Shown piece by piece: positions 52,577 through 61,758 of a stretch of DNA of 64,000 bases (the stretch's first letter is position 1; each line of letters begins with the position of its first letter). Source of the DNA: Prochlorococcus sp. AG-388-E21 (GTDB lineage Bacteria > Cyanobacteriota > Cyanobacteriia > PCC-6307 > Cyanobiaceae). A program made the translations under genes and the position numbers. The stretch covers positions 186,001 through 250,000 of the forward strand of contig QCGO01000002.1 in the NCBI GenBank assembly GCA_003279855.1, read 5' to 3'. A model generated the notes under the pieces. The model was not told the DNA's origin. It made no database searches and saw only the letters and a program-made list of their open reading frames with translations.

Positions 52577-54385
52577 ATGAATCTGATTTCTTTTTTTAGT
52601 AATAATTTAGATGCACTAATAACGGTATTAGTTTTATTTCTGTCATTAATTTTATTTATAAGAAATACTATAGCCCCTGAATTAACTGGTTTATTATGCG
52701 TTGGAATATTTATTGTTACTGGAGTTCTAACCCCTGAAAAAGCTTTATCTGGATTTGGAAGCCCATCTTTAATCACTTTGATGGGTTTATTTGCAGTTTC
52801 ATCTGCATTATTTAAAAGTGGTGCGTTAGACAGAGTAAGGGAGCTTATATCCTCAGAAAATATTAAAACGCCTAGAAAATTAATTTTACTTATAACTTTT
52901 TTAATAGCTCCAATATCTGGAATCGTCCCTAATACGCCAGTAGTAGCATCTCTTTTGCCTTTAATTGAAGGATGGTGTGAACGACGAAATATTTCACCTT
53001 CTAAAGTCCTTTTACCTTTATCTTTTGCAACTCTATTAGGAGGAACACTTACATTATTAGGTAGCTCAGTAAATCTGCTAGTAAGTGATATTAGTCAGCA
53101 ATTAGGCTATGGGTCTCTTGAATTATTTAGCTTGACTTCAATAGGGATTCCAGTTTGGTTAATAGGCACAACATATATGATCTTTGTCTCTGACTTTCTT
53201 TTGCCTGATAGAGGAAGAAATAAAGATTTTATTAAAAATGGTAATATGAATATCTATTTTACAGAAGTTACCATTCCTTCTTCCTCTGAATTAGTTGGCC
53301 AATCAGTAAGAAATAGTAGATTACAAAGAAGATTTGATGTTGATGTTCTTGAGTTGCAAAGAAACGGAAAAGTAATACTACCTCCACTTGCAGATCGTAA
53401 ATTTGAGCCTGAAGATAGATTGATAGTACGAGTTACGAGGGCGGATTTATTGCGATTACAACAAGAACATACAATTTTGTTAGCTGAAAATAAGAGATCT
53501 TTTGGCGGAACTAATCTTCTTTCTACTGAAGAAGGTACCAAAACTTTCGAGGCTTTGCTTCCTTCAGGATCAACTTTAGCAGGAGCAAGCTTGAGAGAAC
53601 TAAGATTTAGGCAACGTCATAATGCAACAGTTTTAGCCCTCAGAAGAGGACAACAAACTGTTCAGGAAAGATTAGGTCAAGCCGTTTTAAGAGCAGGAGA
53701 TGTTTTGTTACTTCAGGCACCTTTAGACTCAATAAGAGGTTTGCAAGCAAGTAATGACTTATTAATTTTGGATCAATTTGAAGATGATTTACCATTTTTA
53801 ATTAGAAAACCAATTGCAATCGCAATTGCAATTGGTATGGTTGTCTTGCCTTCTTTAACTACTATTCCATTAGTAGGATCAGTTCTTTTAGCAGTTATAG
53901 CGATGGTGGCTTTTGGCTGTTTGCGTCCTGCAGAAATACAAAGGTCAATCAGGCTAGATATTATTTTATTATTAGGTTCATTATCAAGTTTCAGTGTAGC
54001 TATGCAAGTCACTGGATTGGCCGATCTAATAGCCATAAATTTGGACTTTGTCCTGAGTGAAATGCCACTCTATTTTGCTTTAATAGTAATTTTTGTAGCT
54101 ACTGTAATACTTACTCAATTTATAAGTAACGCTGCTTCTGTTGCGCTTATATTACCTGTTGCTATTCAGTTTTCAAGCGTTCTGGGGATCTCGCCAAATG
54201 CTCTTATAATGCTTGTATTATTTGGTGCAAGTCAATCATTCTTAACTCCCATGGGTTATCAAACAAATTTAATGGTTTATGGGCCTGGGAGATATAGATT
54301 TTTTGATATTGCGAAATATGGTGCGGGTTTAACACTTATAATGTCATTGACTGTGCCAGCTTTGATAATTTTAAATTATAAATAA
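52577..54385 (+). CDS. SLC13-family permease with two RCK_C domains
   Basis: A 602-aa membrane protein. The N-terminal half has about five helices with TLLGGTLTLLGSSVNLLVSD, a DASS-type sodium/anion-binding loop. Two RCK_C (TrkA-C) modules follow (about 215-300 and 310-395, VTRADLLRL and LREL-LRQRHN). The C-terminal half has more helices with ITQFISNAASVALILPV. Such proteins carry sulfate, phosphate or dicarboxylates. The RCK domains sense ligands; the neighbouring K+ uptake genes and NDH-2 suggest joint ion/redox control. Substrate undecided; sulfate is a reasonable guess beside cysH. Confidence 0.85.
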   Translation: MNLISFFSNNLDALITVLVLFLSLILFIRNTIAPELTGLLCVGIFIVTGVLTPEKALSGFGSPSLITLMGLFAVSSALFKSGALDRVRELISSENIKTPRKLILLITFLIAPISGIVPNTPVVASLLPLIEGWCERRNISPSKVLLPLSFATLLGGTLTLLGSSVNLLVSDISQQLGYGSLELFSLTSIGIPVWLIGTTYMIFVSDFLLPDRGRNKDFIKNGNMNIYFTEVTIPSSSELVGQSVRNSRLQRRFDVDVLELQRNGKVILPPLADRKFEPEDRLIVRVTRADLLRLQQEHTILLAENKRSFGGTNLLSTEEGTKTFEALLPSGSTLAGASLRELRFRQRHNATVLALRRGQQTVQERLGQAVLRAGDVLLLQAPLDSIRGLQASNDLLILDQFEDDLPFLIRKPIAIAIAIGMVVLPSLTTIPLVGSVLLAVIAMVAFGCLRPAEIQRSIRLDIILLLGSLSSFSVAMQVTGLADLIAINLDFVLSEMPLYFALIVIFVATVILTQFISNAASVALILPVAIQFSSVLGISPNALIMLVLFGASQSFLTPMGYQTNLMVYGPGRYRFFDIAKYGAGLTLIMSLTVPALIILNYK

Positions 54386-54394
54386 TTAAATAAA

Positions 54395-55798
54395 GTGAAA
54401 ATAAAGAATGTTGTTTATAAATTAAAAGAAATATACAGAAAGTTATCTGTACCTCAATTCACAATTGTCACAGGATTAATTATTATTATTATTGGAACAT
54501 TAATTTTAAGTTCTCCATTATGTTCTTCATCAGATGTAGGTTTGTGGGAAGCATTCTTTACATCTACTTCTGCAATAACTGTTACGGGGTTAACTATCAT
54601 TGATGTAGGAGTTGATTTAAATATTTTTGGGCAAATCTTCTTAGCTTTAATGCTTTTATCAGGTGGTTTAGGATTAATGGCTATTACTACTTTTTTACAG
54701 GGATTTGTTGTAAAAGGTACTCAGCTTAGGACTAGATTGGATAAAGGTAAGACTCTCGATGAATTTGGGGTTGGTGGAATTGGGAGAACTTTTCAAAGCA
54801 TTGCTATAACTGCCACTTCTATTATTTCATTTGGAGCAATAGTATTATATTTTTTCGGATTTCTAGAAATTCAAAATAATTGGCAAAGACTATGGTCTGC
54901 AATTTTTCATAGCATTTCTGCATATAACAATGCAGGTTTTTCTTTGTGGTCTAACAGCCTTCAAGATTATCGATCTAATTTTATTGTCAATATTGTGTTT
55001 ATTTTTTTAATTGTGATGGGAGGACTTGGTTGGAGAGTTATTGACGATATATGGAGTAATAGAAAAAATCTTTCATATAAAAAATTGAGTCTTCATTCTA
55101 GATTAGTTATTAGGACAAGTTTTTCCTTAATAATTTTTGGATCATTAGGTTTTTTCGTAATAGAGACCTTATTAAATAGTCAATTTTTTAATGATCTAAA
55201 TTTCTTTGAGAAAATTTTATCATCTATTTTCGAGACTGTGAGTGCAAGAACAGCGGGATTTACAAATTTTCCAATATCTTTAAATTCAATATCAGATACT
55301 GGTCTCTTGCTATTAATGACGTTGATGTTTATTGGAGCTAGCACCGGTGGTACTGGAGGGGGAATCAAAACTACAACTTTTATTGCCTTAATGGCAGCAA
55401 CTAGATCAACGTTAAGGGGACAAAAAGATGTAATTATTAGCAACAGATTAATTTCAGATAAGGTTATTTTGAAAGCAGTTGGAATAACTGTTGGCTCTTT
55501 ACTTTTTGTTCTCTTGATGGCTATGTTATTGAGTACTACGAATACTTTTATTAAAAAAGAATCATTTACATTTCTAGAAATTCTGTTCACATGTATTTCT
55601 GCATTTGCAACTGTAGGTTTTGATATCGGTTTGACGGCAAAATTAAATCATTTTGGTCAATTTATTTTAATTATTGGTATGTTCGTGGGAAGACTTGGGA
55701 TTCTTTTGCTTTTAAGTGCTCTGTGGCAGGCTCTATATAAGAGTAGAATAGAAAGACAAAAAAGAATTGGCTATCCAAAAGCTGATCTTTATGTTTAG
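54395..55798 (+). CDS. ktrB: Potassium uptake membrane subunit KtrB/TrkH
   Basis: The 467-aa protein (GTG start) has four pore loops with filter glycines: TVTGLTI, NNAGFSL, RTAGFTN and ATVGFDI, and a glycine-rich gating segment ASTGGTGGG. This is a KtrB/NtpJ/TrkH-type K+ channel, Na+-dependent in Synechocystis. Its regulatory partner lies 18 bp downstream. It follows the SLC13 gene with 9 bp. Confidence 0.92.
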   Translation: MKIKNVVYKLKEIYRKLSVPQFTIVTGLIIIIIGTLILSSPLCSSSDVGLWEAFFTSTSAITVTGLTIIDVGVDLNIFGQIFLALMLLSGGLGLMAITTFLQGFVVKGTQLRTRLDKGKTLDEFGVGGIGRTFQSIAITATSIISFGAIVLYFFGFLEIQNNWQRLWSAIFHSISAYNNAGFSLWSNSLQDYRSNFIVNIVFIFLIVMGGLGWRVIDDIWSNRKNLSYKKLSLHSRLVIRTSFSLIIFGSLGFFVIETLLNSQFFNDLNFFEKILSSIFETVSARTAGFTNFPISLNSISDTGLLLLMTLMFIGASTGGTGGGIKTTTFIALMAATRSTLRGQKDVIISNRLISDKVILKAVGITVGSLLFVLLMAMLLSTTNTFIKKESFTFLEILFTCISAFATVGFDIGLTAKLNHFGQFILIIGMFVGRLGILLLLSALWQALYKSRIERQKRIGYPKADLYV

Positions 55799-55816
55799 CC
55801 TTTACTAATATTTATT

Positions 55817-56521
55817 ATGGCTGATTGGTGGCAATGGTCTCAACAAAAAGAAGAGGAAGCTCTAACTTTCGCAGTTGTAGGAGTTGGAAGATTCGGAACG
55901 GCTGTTTGTAGAGAACTTATTAGTAATGGCGTAGATGTTTTAGCTGCAGATGCTTCTGAGAAGGCTATTGATGATTTAAGACAATTAGAACCTTCTATTG
56001 AAGCCAGAGTAATAGATTGTACTGATGAAGAATCAATGAAGGAATCAGGTATTCTAGAGATGAATACAGTTGTGGTAGGTATTAGTGAGCCTATAGAAGC
56101 AAGTATTACCACTACTCTTATTGCTAAGGATAGTGAAGGAACAAAAGTAAAAAGAGTAATTGCAAGAGCCACGAGTGATTTGCATGAAAAGATGTTAAAA
56201 AGAGTAGGTGCTGATAAGGTCGTTTTCCCTTCTAGAATGCAAGGTGAAAGGTTAGGTTTAGAACTTGTTAGACCCAATCTAATTGAAAGATTAGAATTGG
56301 ATAATCAAACTGGAATAGATGAAATAACAGTTCCAGAAGAATTTATTGGGAGATCTTTAAGAGATTTAAATTTAAGAAAAAATTATTTAGTTAACGTTCT
56401 TGCTGCCGGTCCTCCAGAACAATTAACAGTAAATCCTCCTGCAAAATATATTCTTGAGAGAGGAAATATTTTGGTAGTTATGGGGAAAACTTTAGATTTA
56501 CAAAAATTACCTCAAAATTAA
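55817..56521 (+). CDS. ktrA: Potassium uptake regulatory subunit KtrA/TrkA
   Basis: A 234-aa RCK protein. The N-terminal NAD/ATP-binding fold is FAVVGVGRFGTAVCRELI (about 19-35) with an acidic DASE at the end of strand 2; the C-terminal RCK_C domain begins about 150 (TVPEEFIGRSLRDLNLRK). It gates KtrB according to bound nucleotide. It closes the four-gene cluster, and its stop abuts the convergent RHH gene. Confidence 0.93.
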   Translation: MADWWQWSQQKEEEALTFAVVGVGRFGTAVCRELISNGVDVLAADASEKAIDDLRQLEPSIEARVIDCTDEESMKESGILEMNTVVVGISEPIEASITTTLIAKDSEGTKVKRVIARATSDLHEKMLKRVGADKVVFPSRMQGERLGLELVRPNLIERLELDNQTGIDEITVPEEFIGRSLRDLNLRKNYLVNVLAAGPPEQLTVNPPAKYILERGNILVVMGKTLDLQKLPQN

Positions 56522-56830
56522 TTATTTATTCTCGGATTTTTTGGTATATATAATCCTTTGAGGAGCTCCTTTTAATCTTTTAATACTTTGTCTTTCCAAT
56601 GAATCTCTGAAATTATCGGTATCAATATTATTATCTGATGTTTGTGATTTGGCTTCTCTTTTGAAATAATTTTTAATTCCTTCCTGAATCAATACCTTTG
56701 CCATATTGCTGACGGTTCTTGATTCACTTTCAGCTAAAGAATTTAGCTGTTCACAAATTAATTCTGGAAGAACCACCTGAATCCTAGGGGATTTTGGCTT
56801 CCCATTAGTTGAATTTTGGCGGGTTGCCAT
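56522..56830 (-). CDS. Ribbon-helix-helix (CopG-like) DNA-binding protein
   Basis: A 102-aa protein with a basic N-terminal arm and an RHH core: strand SPRIQVVLPELICEQLNSLAE, then SESRTVSNMAKVLIQEGIKNYF, the two helices. The C-terminal 45 residues are polar and probably disordered. RHH proteins are dimeric repressors or antitoxins; no toxin is adjacent. The upstream region has direct and inverted repeats that could be its own operator and control the divergent 112-aa gene. Confidence 0.8.
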   Translation of the reverse strand: MATRQNSTNGKPKSPRIQVVLPELICEQLNSLAESESRTVSNMAKVLIQEGIKNYFKREAKSQTSDNNIDTDNFRDSLERQSIKRLKGAPQRIIYTKKSENK

Positions 56831-56897
56831 TAGTCAAACTGAATAACTGTTACTTTTAAGTATACACAGTTAGTCAAGGGTAGTATCTTTGTGTATA
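56830..56897. promoter_or_regulatory. Repeat-rich divergent promoter, candidate RHH operator
   Basis: Two TTAGTCAA copies sit 40 bp apart (56830-56837, overlapping the RHH start codon, and 56870-56877), and TATACACA (56861-56868) faces TGTGTATA (56890-56897). Inverted and direct repeats near a RHH start are the usual form of an autoregulatory operator. Binding is inferred. Confidence 0.45.
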
Positions 56898-56946
56898 TTA
56901 ATAGTAAGGATATTAGCCTTTGATTAATTTGTTCCTTGTGTAAATT

Positions 56947-57285
56947 ATGAAAAATTCAAGAAAACTTGATTCTTCTCAAAGATCAACAATTGATAAAAAG
57001 AAAAAAAAAATAATACACTCTGAGCCGTTAAGTAACGAGAATAGTGATGTATTAGTATCTGCAGTGATCAGTCCATATTTATTGACTCATCTTCATCAAA
57101 TTCTGCAGCGTTCGGAATATTATGCTCAGAAAGATGGAAGAATATCTCATGCTGCTAATTTTGCAAAGCTTAGGAAAGTTCTATGTTTAGATGCAAGAAG
57201 TATGGCAGATGCCTCAGCCAAAGAAATAAAAGATACTGATCATGATTTGTCTATAAATAACTATAATCAACAAAATGTAGCTTGA
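56947..57285 (+). CDS. Conserved hypothetical helical protein
   Basis: A 112-aa protein. The lysine-rich N-terminal arm is followed by a compact helical region (VLVSAVISPYLLTHLHQILQRSEYYAQ, then HAANFAKLRKVLCLDARSMADASAKEIK). I do not recognise a family. It is divergent from the RHH regulator and followed 36 bp later by another small gene on the same strand, so the RHH may control both. Confidence 0.6.
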   Translation: MKNSRKLDSSQRSTIDKKKKKIIHSEPLSNENSDVLVSAVISPYLLTHLHQILQRSEYYAQKDGRISHAANFAKLRKVLCLDARSMADASAKEIKDTDHDLSINNYNQQNVA

Positions 57286-57320
57286 GGGAATAGTCTATTG
57301 ATATTAATTAATGGAAACTG

Positions 57321-57551
57321 ATGACTAGTAATGTTGAGAAACTCTACAATTTAATAGCCGATGATTCAAAAAAAAAACAAAGTTTATTTTTGATGGCTCT
57401 TAATAATCCAAAAGCAGCTCTTGAAAAAATTTGCGAGATAGGTAGAGAAGTAGATATTCCAGTTACTAAAGAGGAGGTTATGGATTATTTGTCGACTTTG
57501 GATGACGAAGCAACTAAATTATGGTTGATTAAGGCTCGAGGAGGTCTTTAG
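57321..57551 (+). CDS. Small 76-aa protein, remotely Nif11-like
   Basis: A helical acidic protein with NPKAALEKICEIGREVDIPV followed by TKEEVMDYL. The spacing resembles the Nif11 leader fold (…AxxLAKEAGFxxxxEExxxL), and it ends ARGGL, but no core peptide follows the GG, so a natural-product precursor is not supported. Function unknown. Its 3' end overlaps by 33 bp the convergent small ORF. Confidence 0.55.
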   Translation: MTSNVEKLYNLIADDSKKKQSLFLMALNNPKAALEKICEIGREVDIPVTKEEVMDYLSTLDDEATKLWLIKARGGL

Positions 57552-57701
57552 CAAAAGATTTTGCGTAGTACCTTCTTTTGATACTGGTGTTATTCTTCTG
57601 TTGTAACCACCACCACCAGCCAATGTCCAAAAAAACCAATAACTTGGAATTGCTAATGCTGCAGCTATGAAAATTACTACGATTTGTTCTATTCTTTTCA
57701 T
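57519..57701 (-). CDS. 60-aa membrane-anchored small protein
   Basis: An ATG ORF with an N-terminal membrane helix (IVVIFIAAALAIPSYWFFWTL), a GGGG turn and a basic-polar tail (NRRITPV). The topology is clear, but the gene overlaps the neighbour's 3' end by 33 bp, so its reality is less certain. No family recognised. Confidence 0.5.
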   Translation of the reverse strand: MKRIEQIVVIFIAAALAIPSYWFFWTLAGGGGYNRRITPVSKEGTTQNLLLKTSSSLNQP

Positions 57702-57772
57702 ATCACAATTTTATTCCACAAAAATTTTTTTTGGTAAAAAGTCTCTAATTTTGTAAATTCAATTATTTTAAA

Positions 57773-59395
57773 GTGATTAGATTTGATAATGTAAGCAAAA
57801 TTTACTCTACTGATGTTGTTCTGAGAAATATTAATTGGGAAATTAGGAAGGGAGAAAAGATAGGCTTAGTTGGTTCTAATGGAGCAGGGAAATCGACCCA
57901 GTTTAAAATCTTAATCGGTGAGGAGGATCAAACAAGTGGACTAATTCTTAAAGAAGGAAGTCCCAAAATTTCCCACTTAAAACAGGAATTGGATTGTAAT
58001 CTAAATCGAACAGTTAGAGAAGAATTAGAAAGTTCTTTCAAAGATATTCAATTAGTTTCAAATAAACTTCTAGAGATAGAAAATGAAATGAAATTCTTAG
58101 AAACAAGCAAAGACTCTGAAAAACTTGATCATCTTGTAAATCAACTAGCCAAATTTCAAGAAAAGTTTGAAGTTTTAGGTGGCTACCAAATGCAGGCAGA
58201 AGTAGAGAAGATACTTCCAAAACTAGGTTTTTCTAAGGATGATGCAGACAAATTGGTAGGTAATTTTTCTGGGGGTTGGCAAATGAAAGTTGCTCTTGGA
58301 AAAATTATTTTGCAAAAACCTGATTTACTTTTACTCGATGAGCCAACTAATCATTTAGATTTGGAAACAATTTTTTGGCTAGAGGAATATTTAATATCTC
58401 TAAAAATATCAATCATATTAATTAGTCATGATCGATATTTTTTAGATAAACTATGCAAAAAGATTATTTTTATAGAAAGAGGAATTTCTGAAACATATAA
58501 TGGGAATTATTCTTTTTTTATTGAACAAAAGTCTTTAAATGAAGCAACTCAAAGTAAAGCTTTTGAGTTGCAGCAAAAGGAGATCGAAACACAAAAAAAG
58601 TATATTGAAAGATTTCGAGCTAGTGCTACAAGGAGTACTCAGGCTAAAAGTAGAGAGAAACAATTAAAAAAGATTGTAAAAATTGATGCACCTATTTCAA
58701 GACTAAAAAGTCCTTCTTTTAATTTTCCTGAGTGTCCTCGTTCTGGTAAATTAGTTCTTCAAATTAAGAATTTATCTCATAGTTTTGAAGAAAAAATACT
58801 ATTATTTGATGTCAATTTAAAGGTTTCCGCGGGAGAAAAAATAGCAATTTTAGGTCCTAATGGATGTGGTAAATCTACTTTGTTGAAGTTGATCATGAAA
58901 AAAATAGAACCTGAAATAGGAGAAGTTAATTTAGGTAAACATAATATAATTACAAGTTATTATGAGCAAAATCAGGCTGCAGCACTTGCTGTTGAAAAAC
59001 AGGTTATTGATTTAATATTTTCAAAAGCACCAGATTGGTCTCAACAAAAAGTAAGGACATTCTTAGGCAGTTTTGGCTTTCATAATGATGCTGTTTTTAA
59101 AAATGTTCAACAACTTAGTGGTGGCGAAAAAGCTAGATTAGCATTGGCTTTGATGATAATGAGTCCAAGCAATTTTTTACTTCTTGATGAACCTACAAAC
59201 CATTTAGATTTACAATCGAAAGAGAATTTGGAACTTGCAATAAATAATTATAAAGGAACAGTATTTATTATTTCGCATGATAGATATTTTATTTCTAAAA
59301 TAGCAAATAGAATAATTGAAATTAAAGACTCTAAATTATTATCTTTTAATGGAAATTATGAATATTTTTTAGAGAAGAAAAGGAGTATAAAATAA
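57773..59395 (+). CDS. ABC-F family ATPase
   Basis: A 540-aa soluble protein with two ABC domains: Walker A VGSNGAGKST and LGPNGCGKST, signatures FSGGWQMKVALGK and LSGGEKARLALAL, Walker B LLLLDEPTNHLD and FLLLDEPTNHLD, joined by the basic P-site linker (KKYIERFRASATRSTQAKSRE). No membrane domain. ABC-F proteins act at the ribosomal E site (EttA/Uup/YbiT types); the subtype cannot be fixed here. GTG start. Confidence 0.93.
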   Translation: MIRFDNVSKIYSTDVVLRNINWEIRKGEKIGLVGSNGAGKSTQFKILIGEEDQTSGLILKEGSPKISHLKQELDCNLNRTVREELESSFKDIQLVSNKLLEIENEMKFLETSKDSEKLDHLVNQLAKFQEKFEVLGGYQMQAEVEKILPKLGFSKDDADKLVGNFSGGWQMKVALGKIILQKPDLLLLDEPTNHLDLETIFWLEEYLISLKISIILISHDRYFLDKLCKKIIFIERGISETYNGNYSFFIEQKSLNEATQSKAFELQQKEIETQKKYIERFRASATRSTQAKSREKQLKKIVKIDAPISRLKSPSFNFPECPRSGKLVLQIKNLSHSFEEKILLFDVNLKVSAGEKIAILGPNGCGKSTLLKLIMKKIEPEIGEVNLGKHNIITSYYEQNQAAALAVEKQVIDLIFSKAPDWSQQKVRTFLGSFGFHNDAVFKNVQQLSGGEKARLALALMIMSPSNFLLLDEPTNHLDLQSKENLELAINNYKGTVFIISHDRYFISKIANRIIEIKDSKLLSFNGNYEYFLEKKRSIK

Positions 59396-59560
59396 CTATT
59401 TATGTGTGTCTTTTAAATATTTTATTCTTGTTTCTTTTAGTTTGGATGATTAGTTTTTAGAAAACTTTACAATCCTCTAGGCAAGATCACTTATTTATCT
59501 TTACAGACTTCATAACTTTGATTAATGTAATAATTGCTAATTTGTTTATTTAGAATACTT

Positions 59561-59704
59561 ATGAAAAAGTATGATTTAAAAGAAAGTAATTATGTTACTT
59601 CTGATCCAGTAGAAAGTTATTTTGAGTGTATTTCTAGTTGTGATATTTCTGATGGTATTTGTATCTCTCAATGTGTAGAAATACTCAGAGACTATGAAAG
59701 TTAA
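59561..59704 (+). CDS. 47-aa cysteine-bearing small protein
   Basis: An ATG ORF (MKKYDLKESNYVTSDPVESY at the start). Four cysteines are spaced in FECISSCDISDGICISQC, i.e. CxxxC and CxxxC separated by six residues, a possible metal or Fe-S site, or a disulfide-linked helical hairpin. I think it is conserved in cyanobacteria as a hypothetical. It lies 11 bp from the convergent HtrA gene. Confidence 0.65.
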   Translation: MKKYDLKESNYVTSDPVESYFECISSCDISDGICISQCVEILRDYES

Positions 59705-59714
59705 AAAAAATTTA

Positions 59715-60863
59715 TTATTTTGTTAAATCCGTAATATCAATCGGTTTAACTTTTAATTTAATAATTTTATTTTTTCTTTTTAAGGTTATATTTATAAATT
59801 TATTAATTCCGTTGTTACTTATTTCGTTGATAATATCTGAAGAATTATTAATATTTGTTTTACCCACTTTTAGAATTATGTCATTAATAATGATTCCGCT
59901 TTTTGCAGCAGGGCTATTTGGGACAACGTATCCTACTTTTACAATATTTTTATTCGTCTCAAAATAATTTTCGTCTATTAAGTTGATTCCAATCATGGGA
60001 TGTATTACTTTTCCATTTTTTATTAGTTGCGAGGCGATATGTTTAGCTTTGTTTATTGGGATTGCAAAACTTAAACCTGCCCCAGGGCCTGATCTAATAA
60101 GAGTATTAATTCCAATCACTTCTCCATTACTATTTAATAATGGCCCTCCAGAATTGCCAGGGTTTATGGCTGCATCTGTCTGAATTAACTCAAACTTTTT
60201 ATCATATATTCCTAATTGTGAGACATTTCTATTTAAGTTACTAATTATTCCCAAGGTTACTGTATTTTCCAGTCCAAAAGGATTACCAACAGCTATTGCC
60301 CAATCACCAACTTCAATTTTTGTTGAATCTCCTAACTTTGCTTTTGGCCAAGGTCCTTTCCCTTCAAGCTTGATAACAGCTAAATCAGTAAGTAAATCTT
60401 GTCCTATTAATTTCCCTTTATATTTTGTTCCGTTTGATAAGCCAACTATTAACTTTTCTGATCCATTCACAACATGTGCATTTGTCATTACAAGACCATC
60501 TCCGAATATAAATCCGCTTCCTTGACTTTGTTCTAACCGTGGTTGATTTTCAGGAGGTAATTGTAAACCGAAAAATCTTTCAAAATATGGATCTAAGAAT
60601 ATTCTTGAATCTCTAGAAAATTGTCTATTTTTAACAAATCGCTGAGTGTCAATAGTTACTACCGAAGCCCCTGTTTTCTTTACTGCTTTTGTTACGAAAG
60701 ATATATTTGAAATTTTAGATTCTTCATTTAGATTTTGATTTACTAGTGGCTGAGATATTACATTTGATTTATTAATTAAACCAAGTGTTAAACATGAAAG
60801 GAAGAATAGTTTTTTAAAATAGTGTTTTATAAAATTTTTTTTTGTGATTGTCTTTGAAAACAT
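59715..60863 (-). CDS. HtrA/Deg-type serine protease with PDZ domain
   Basis: A 382-aa protein: signal or anchor (LFFLSCLTLGLINK, about 19-32), trypsin-like domain with triad His130 (TNAHVV), Asp160 (LLTDLAVI) and Ser238 (NPGNSGGPLL), and one PDZ domain (about 285-375). It acts outside the cytoplasmic membrane or in the thylakoid lumen in protein quality control, like HhoA/HhoB/HtrA of Synechocystis. Confidence 0.94.
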   Translation of the reverse strand: MFSKTITKKNFIKHYFKKLFFLSCLTLGLINKSNVISQPLVNQNLNEESKISNISFVTKAVKKTGASVVTIDTQRFVKNRQFSRDSRIFLDPYFERFFGLQLPPENQPRLEQSQGSGFIFGDGLVMTNAHVVNGSEKLIVGLSNGTKYKGKLIGQDLLTDLAVIKLEGKGPWPKAKLGDSTKIEVGDWAIAVGNPFGLENTVTLGIISNLNRNVSQLGIYDKKFELIQTDAAINPGNSGGPLLNSNGEVIGINTLIRSGPGAGLSFAIPINKAKHIASQLIKNGKVIHPMIGINLIDENYFETNKNIVKVGYVVPNSPAAKSGIIINDIILKVGKTNINNSSDIINEISNNGINKFINITLKRKNKIIKLKVKPIDITDLTK

Positions 60864-61011
60864 TCGTTTACAGTTTATTATTTATGTTAGTGATAATCAA
60901 ATAAATCGCTGGAATTATTTAGTAAATAGAAGAATATCTTTCTTTAAATTAGCTAAATTTATTTTTTTCGGGCTATCATAGAATTTAAATAATAATTAAT
61001 TAATAAACTTA

Positions 61012-61275
61012 ATGTCTTTTTTATTTCCAATAATTTATTCTGCTGCTCTAACCTATCTTGTTTGGAAGGCTTTTAAAGTAATGTCAAATGGTTGGGGGGC
61101 ACTTGATAAACAACAAAATCGATCTTACAAAACAAATATTAAACAAAATAAATATACTATTCATCCTGAACTTCTAGATAAATCTGGAAACATAACTCAA
61201 GAAGAATTACTTACAGTAAGGTTTTCTAATGATACAGATTCAACTCTGGAAGAAAAGGGAACTAAAACTGATTGA
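61012..61275 (+). CDS. DUF2973 family small membrane protein
   Basis: An 87-aa protein with an N-terminal membrane segment (LFPIIYSAALTYLVWKAFKVM) and a soluble tail with HPELLDKSGNITQEELLTVRF, the DUF2973 hallmark. It is restricted to cyanobacteria and of unknown function. The neighbouring gene is 31 bp downstream on the same strand. Confidence 0.75.
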   Translation: MSFLFPIIYSAALTYLVWKAFKVMSNGWGALDKQQNRSYKTNIKQNKYTIHPELLDKSGNITQEELLTVRFSNDTDSTLEEKGTKTD

Positions 61276-61306
61276 ATTCATTTAGTAAATTTATAAGGTT
61301 AAAATT

Positions 61307-61690
61307 TTGGAATTAAGAACAAAGATTGTCTCGGGAGTTATTAGATCACTCAAGTTGCCACCTAGGTTTCGTCTTAAAATGGTTAAAGAAGAACCTGTGA
61401 GACTTGAATTGAGTTTAACTCCTTCTTATGGAAAAAATCCAATTATAGTCGGAATAGTAGAATCTCTTGATTTAGTTGCCAGAAGAGATAGAGAGGGGAG
61501 ACTGCCAAGAGATCTGCAAGGAACCTGGGATTGGACTGTAAGACATGGAAAAGTAAGTACTGGAGGCTGGAACCCAATGCTCAAAGAAGCTCTACAGACT
61601 ATGTTTGAGACAGGTCTGCCTGCAATTATATATGAAGAATTAACTGGAGACGAGTACAAGCCAGTTGATGGAATAAGACATGTTAGATAA
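61307..61690 (+). CDS. Conserved hypothetical cyanobacterial protein
   Basis: A 127-aa protein (TTG start) with a strongly conserved look: KLPPRFRLKMVKEEPVRLEL, GKNPIIVGIVESLDLVARRD and GTWDWTVRHGKVSTGG. No membrane segment, mixed alpha/beta. I do not recognise a named family. The fixed pairing with DUF2973 suggests a common job. Confidence 0.65.
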   Translation: MELRTKIVSGVIRSLKLPPRFRLKMVKEEPVRLELSLTPSYGKNPIIVGIVESLDLVARRDREGRLPRDLQGTWDWTVRHGKVSTGGWNPMLKEALQTMFETGLPAIIYEELTGDEYKPVDGIRHVR

Positions 61691-61758
61691 ACCATGAATT
61701 TTTTTCATAAATTTAACCTTCAAACGCTAAAATAAAATTACTTTTCGAATAAATCATT

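Noticed and set aside
56522-56830. Toxin-antitoxin antitoxin
   Set aside because: No toxin-like gene is adjacent on either side; the upstream neighbour is divergent and unrelated.
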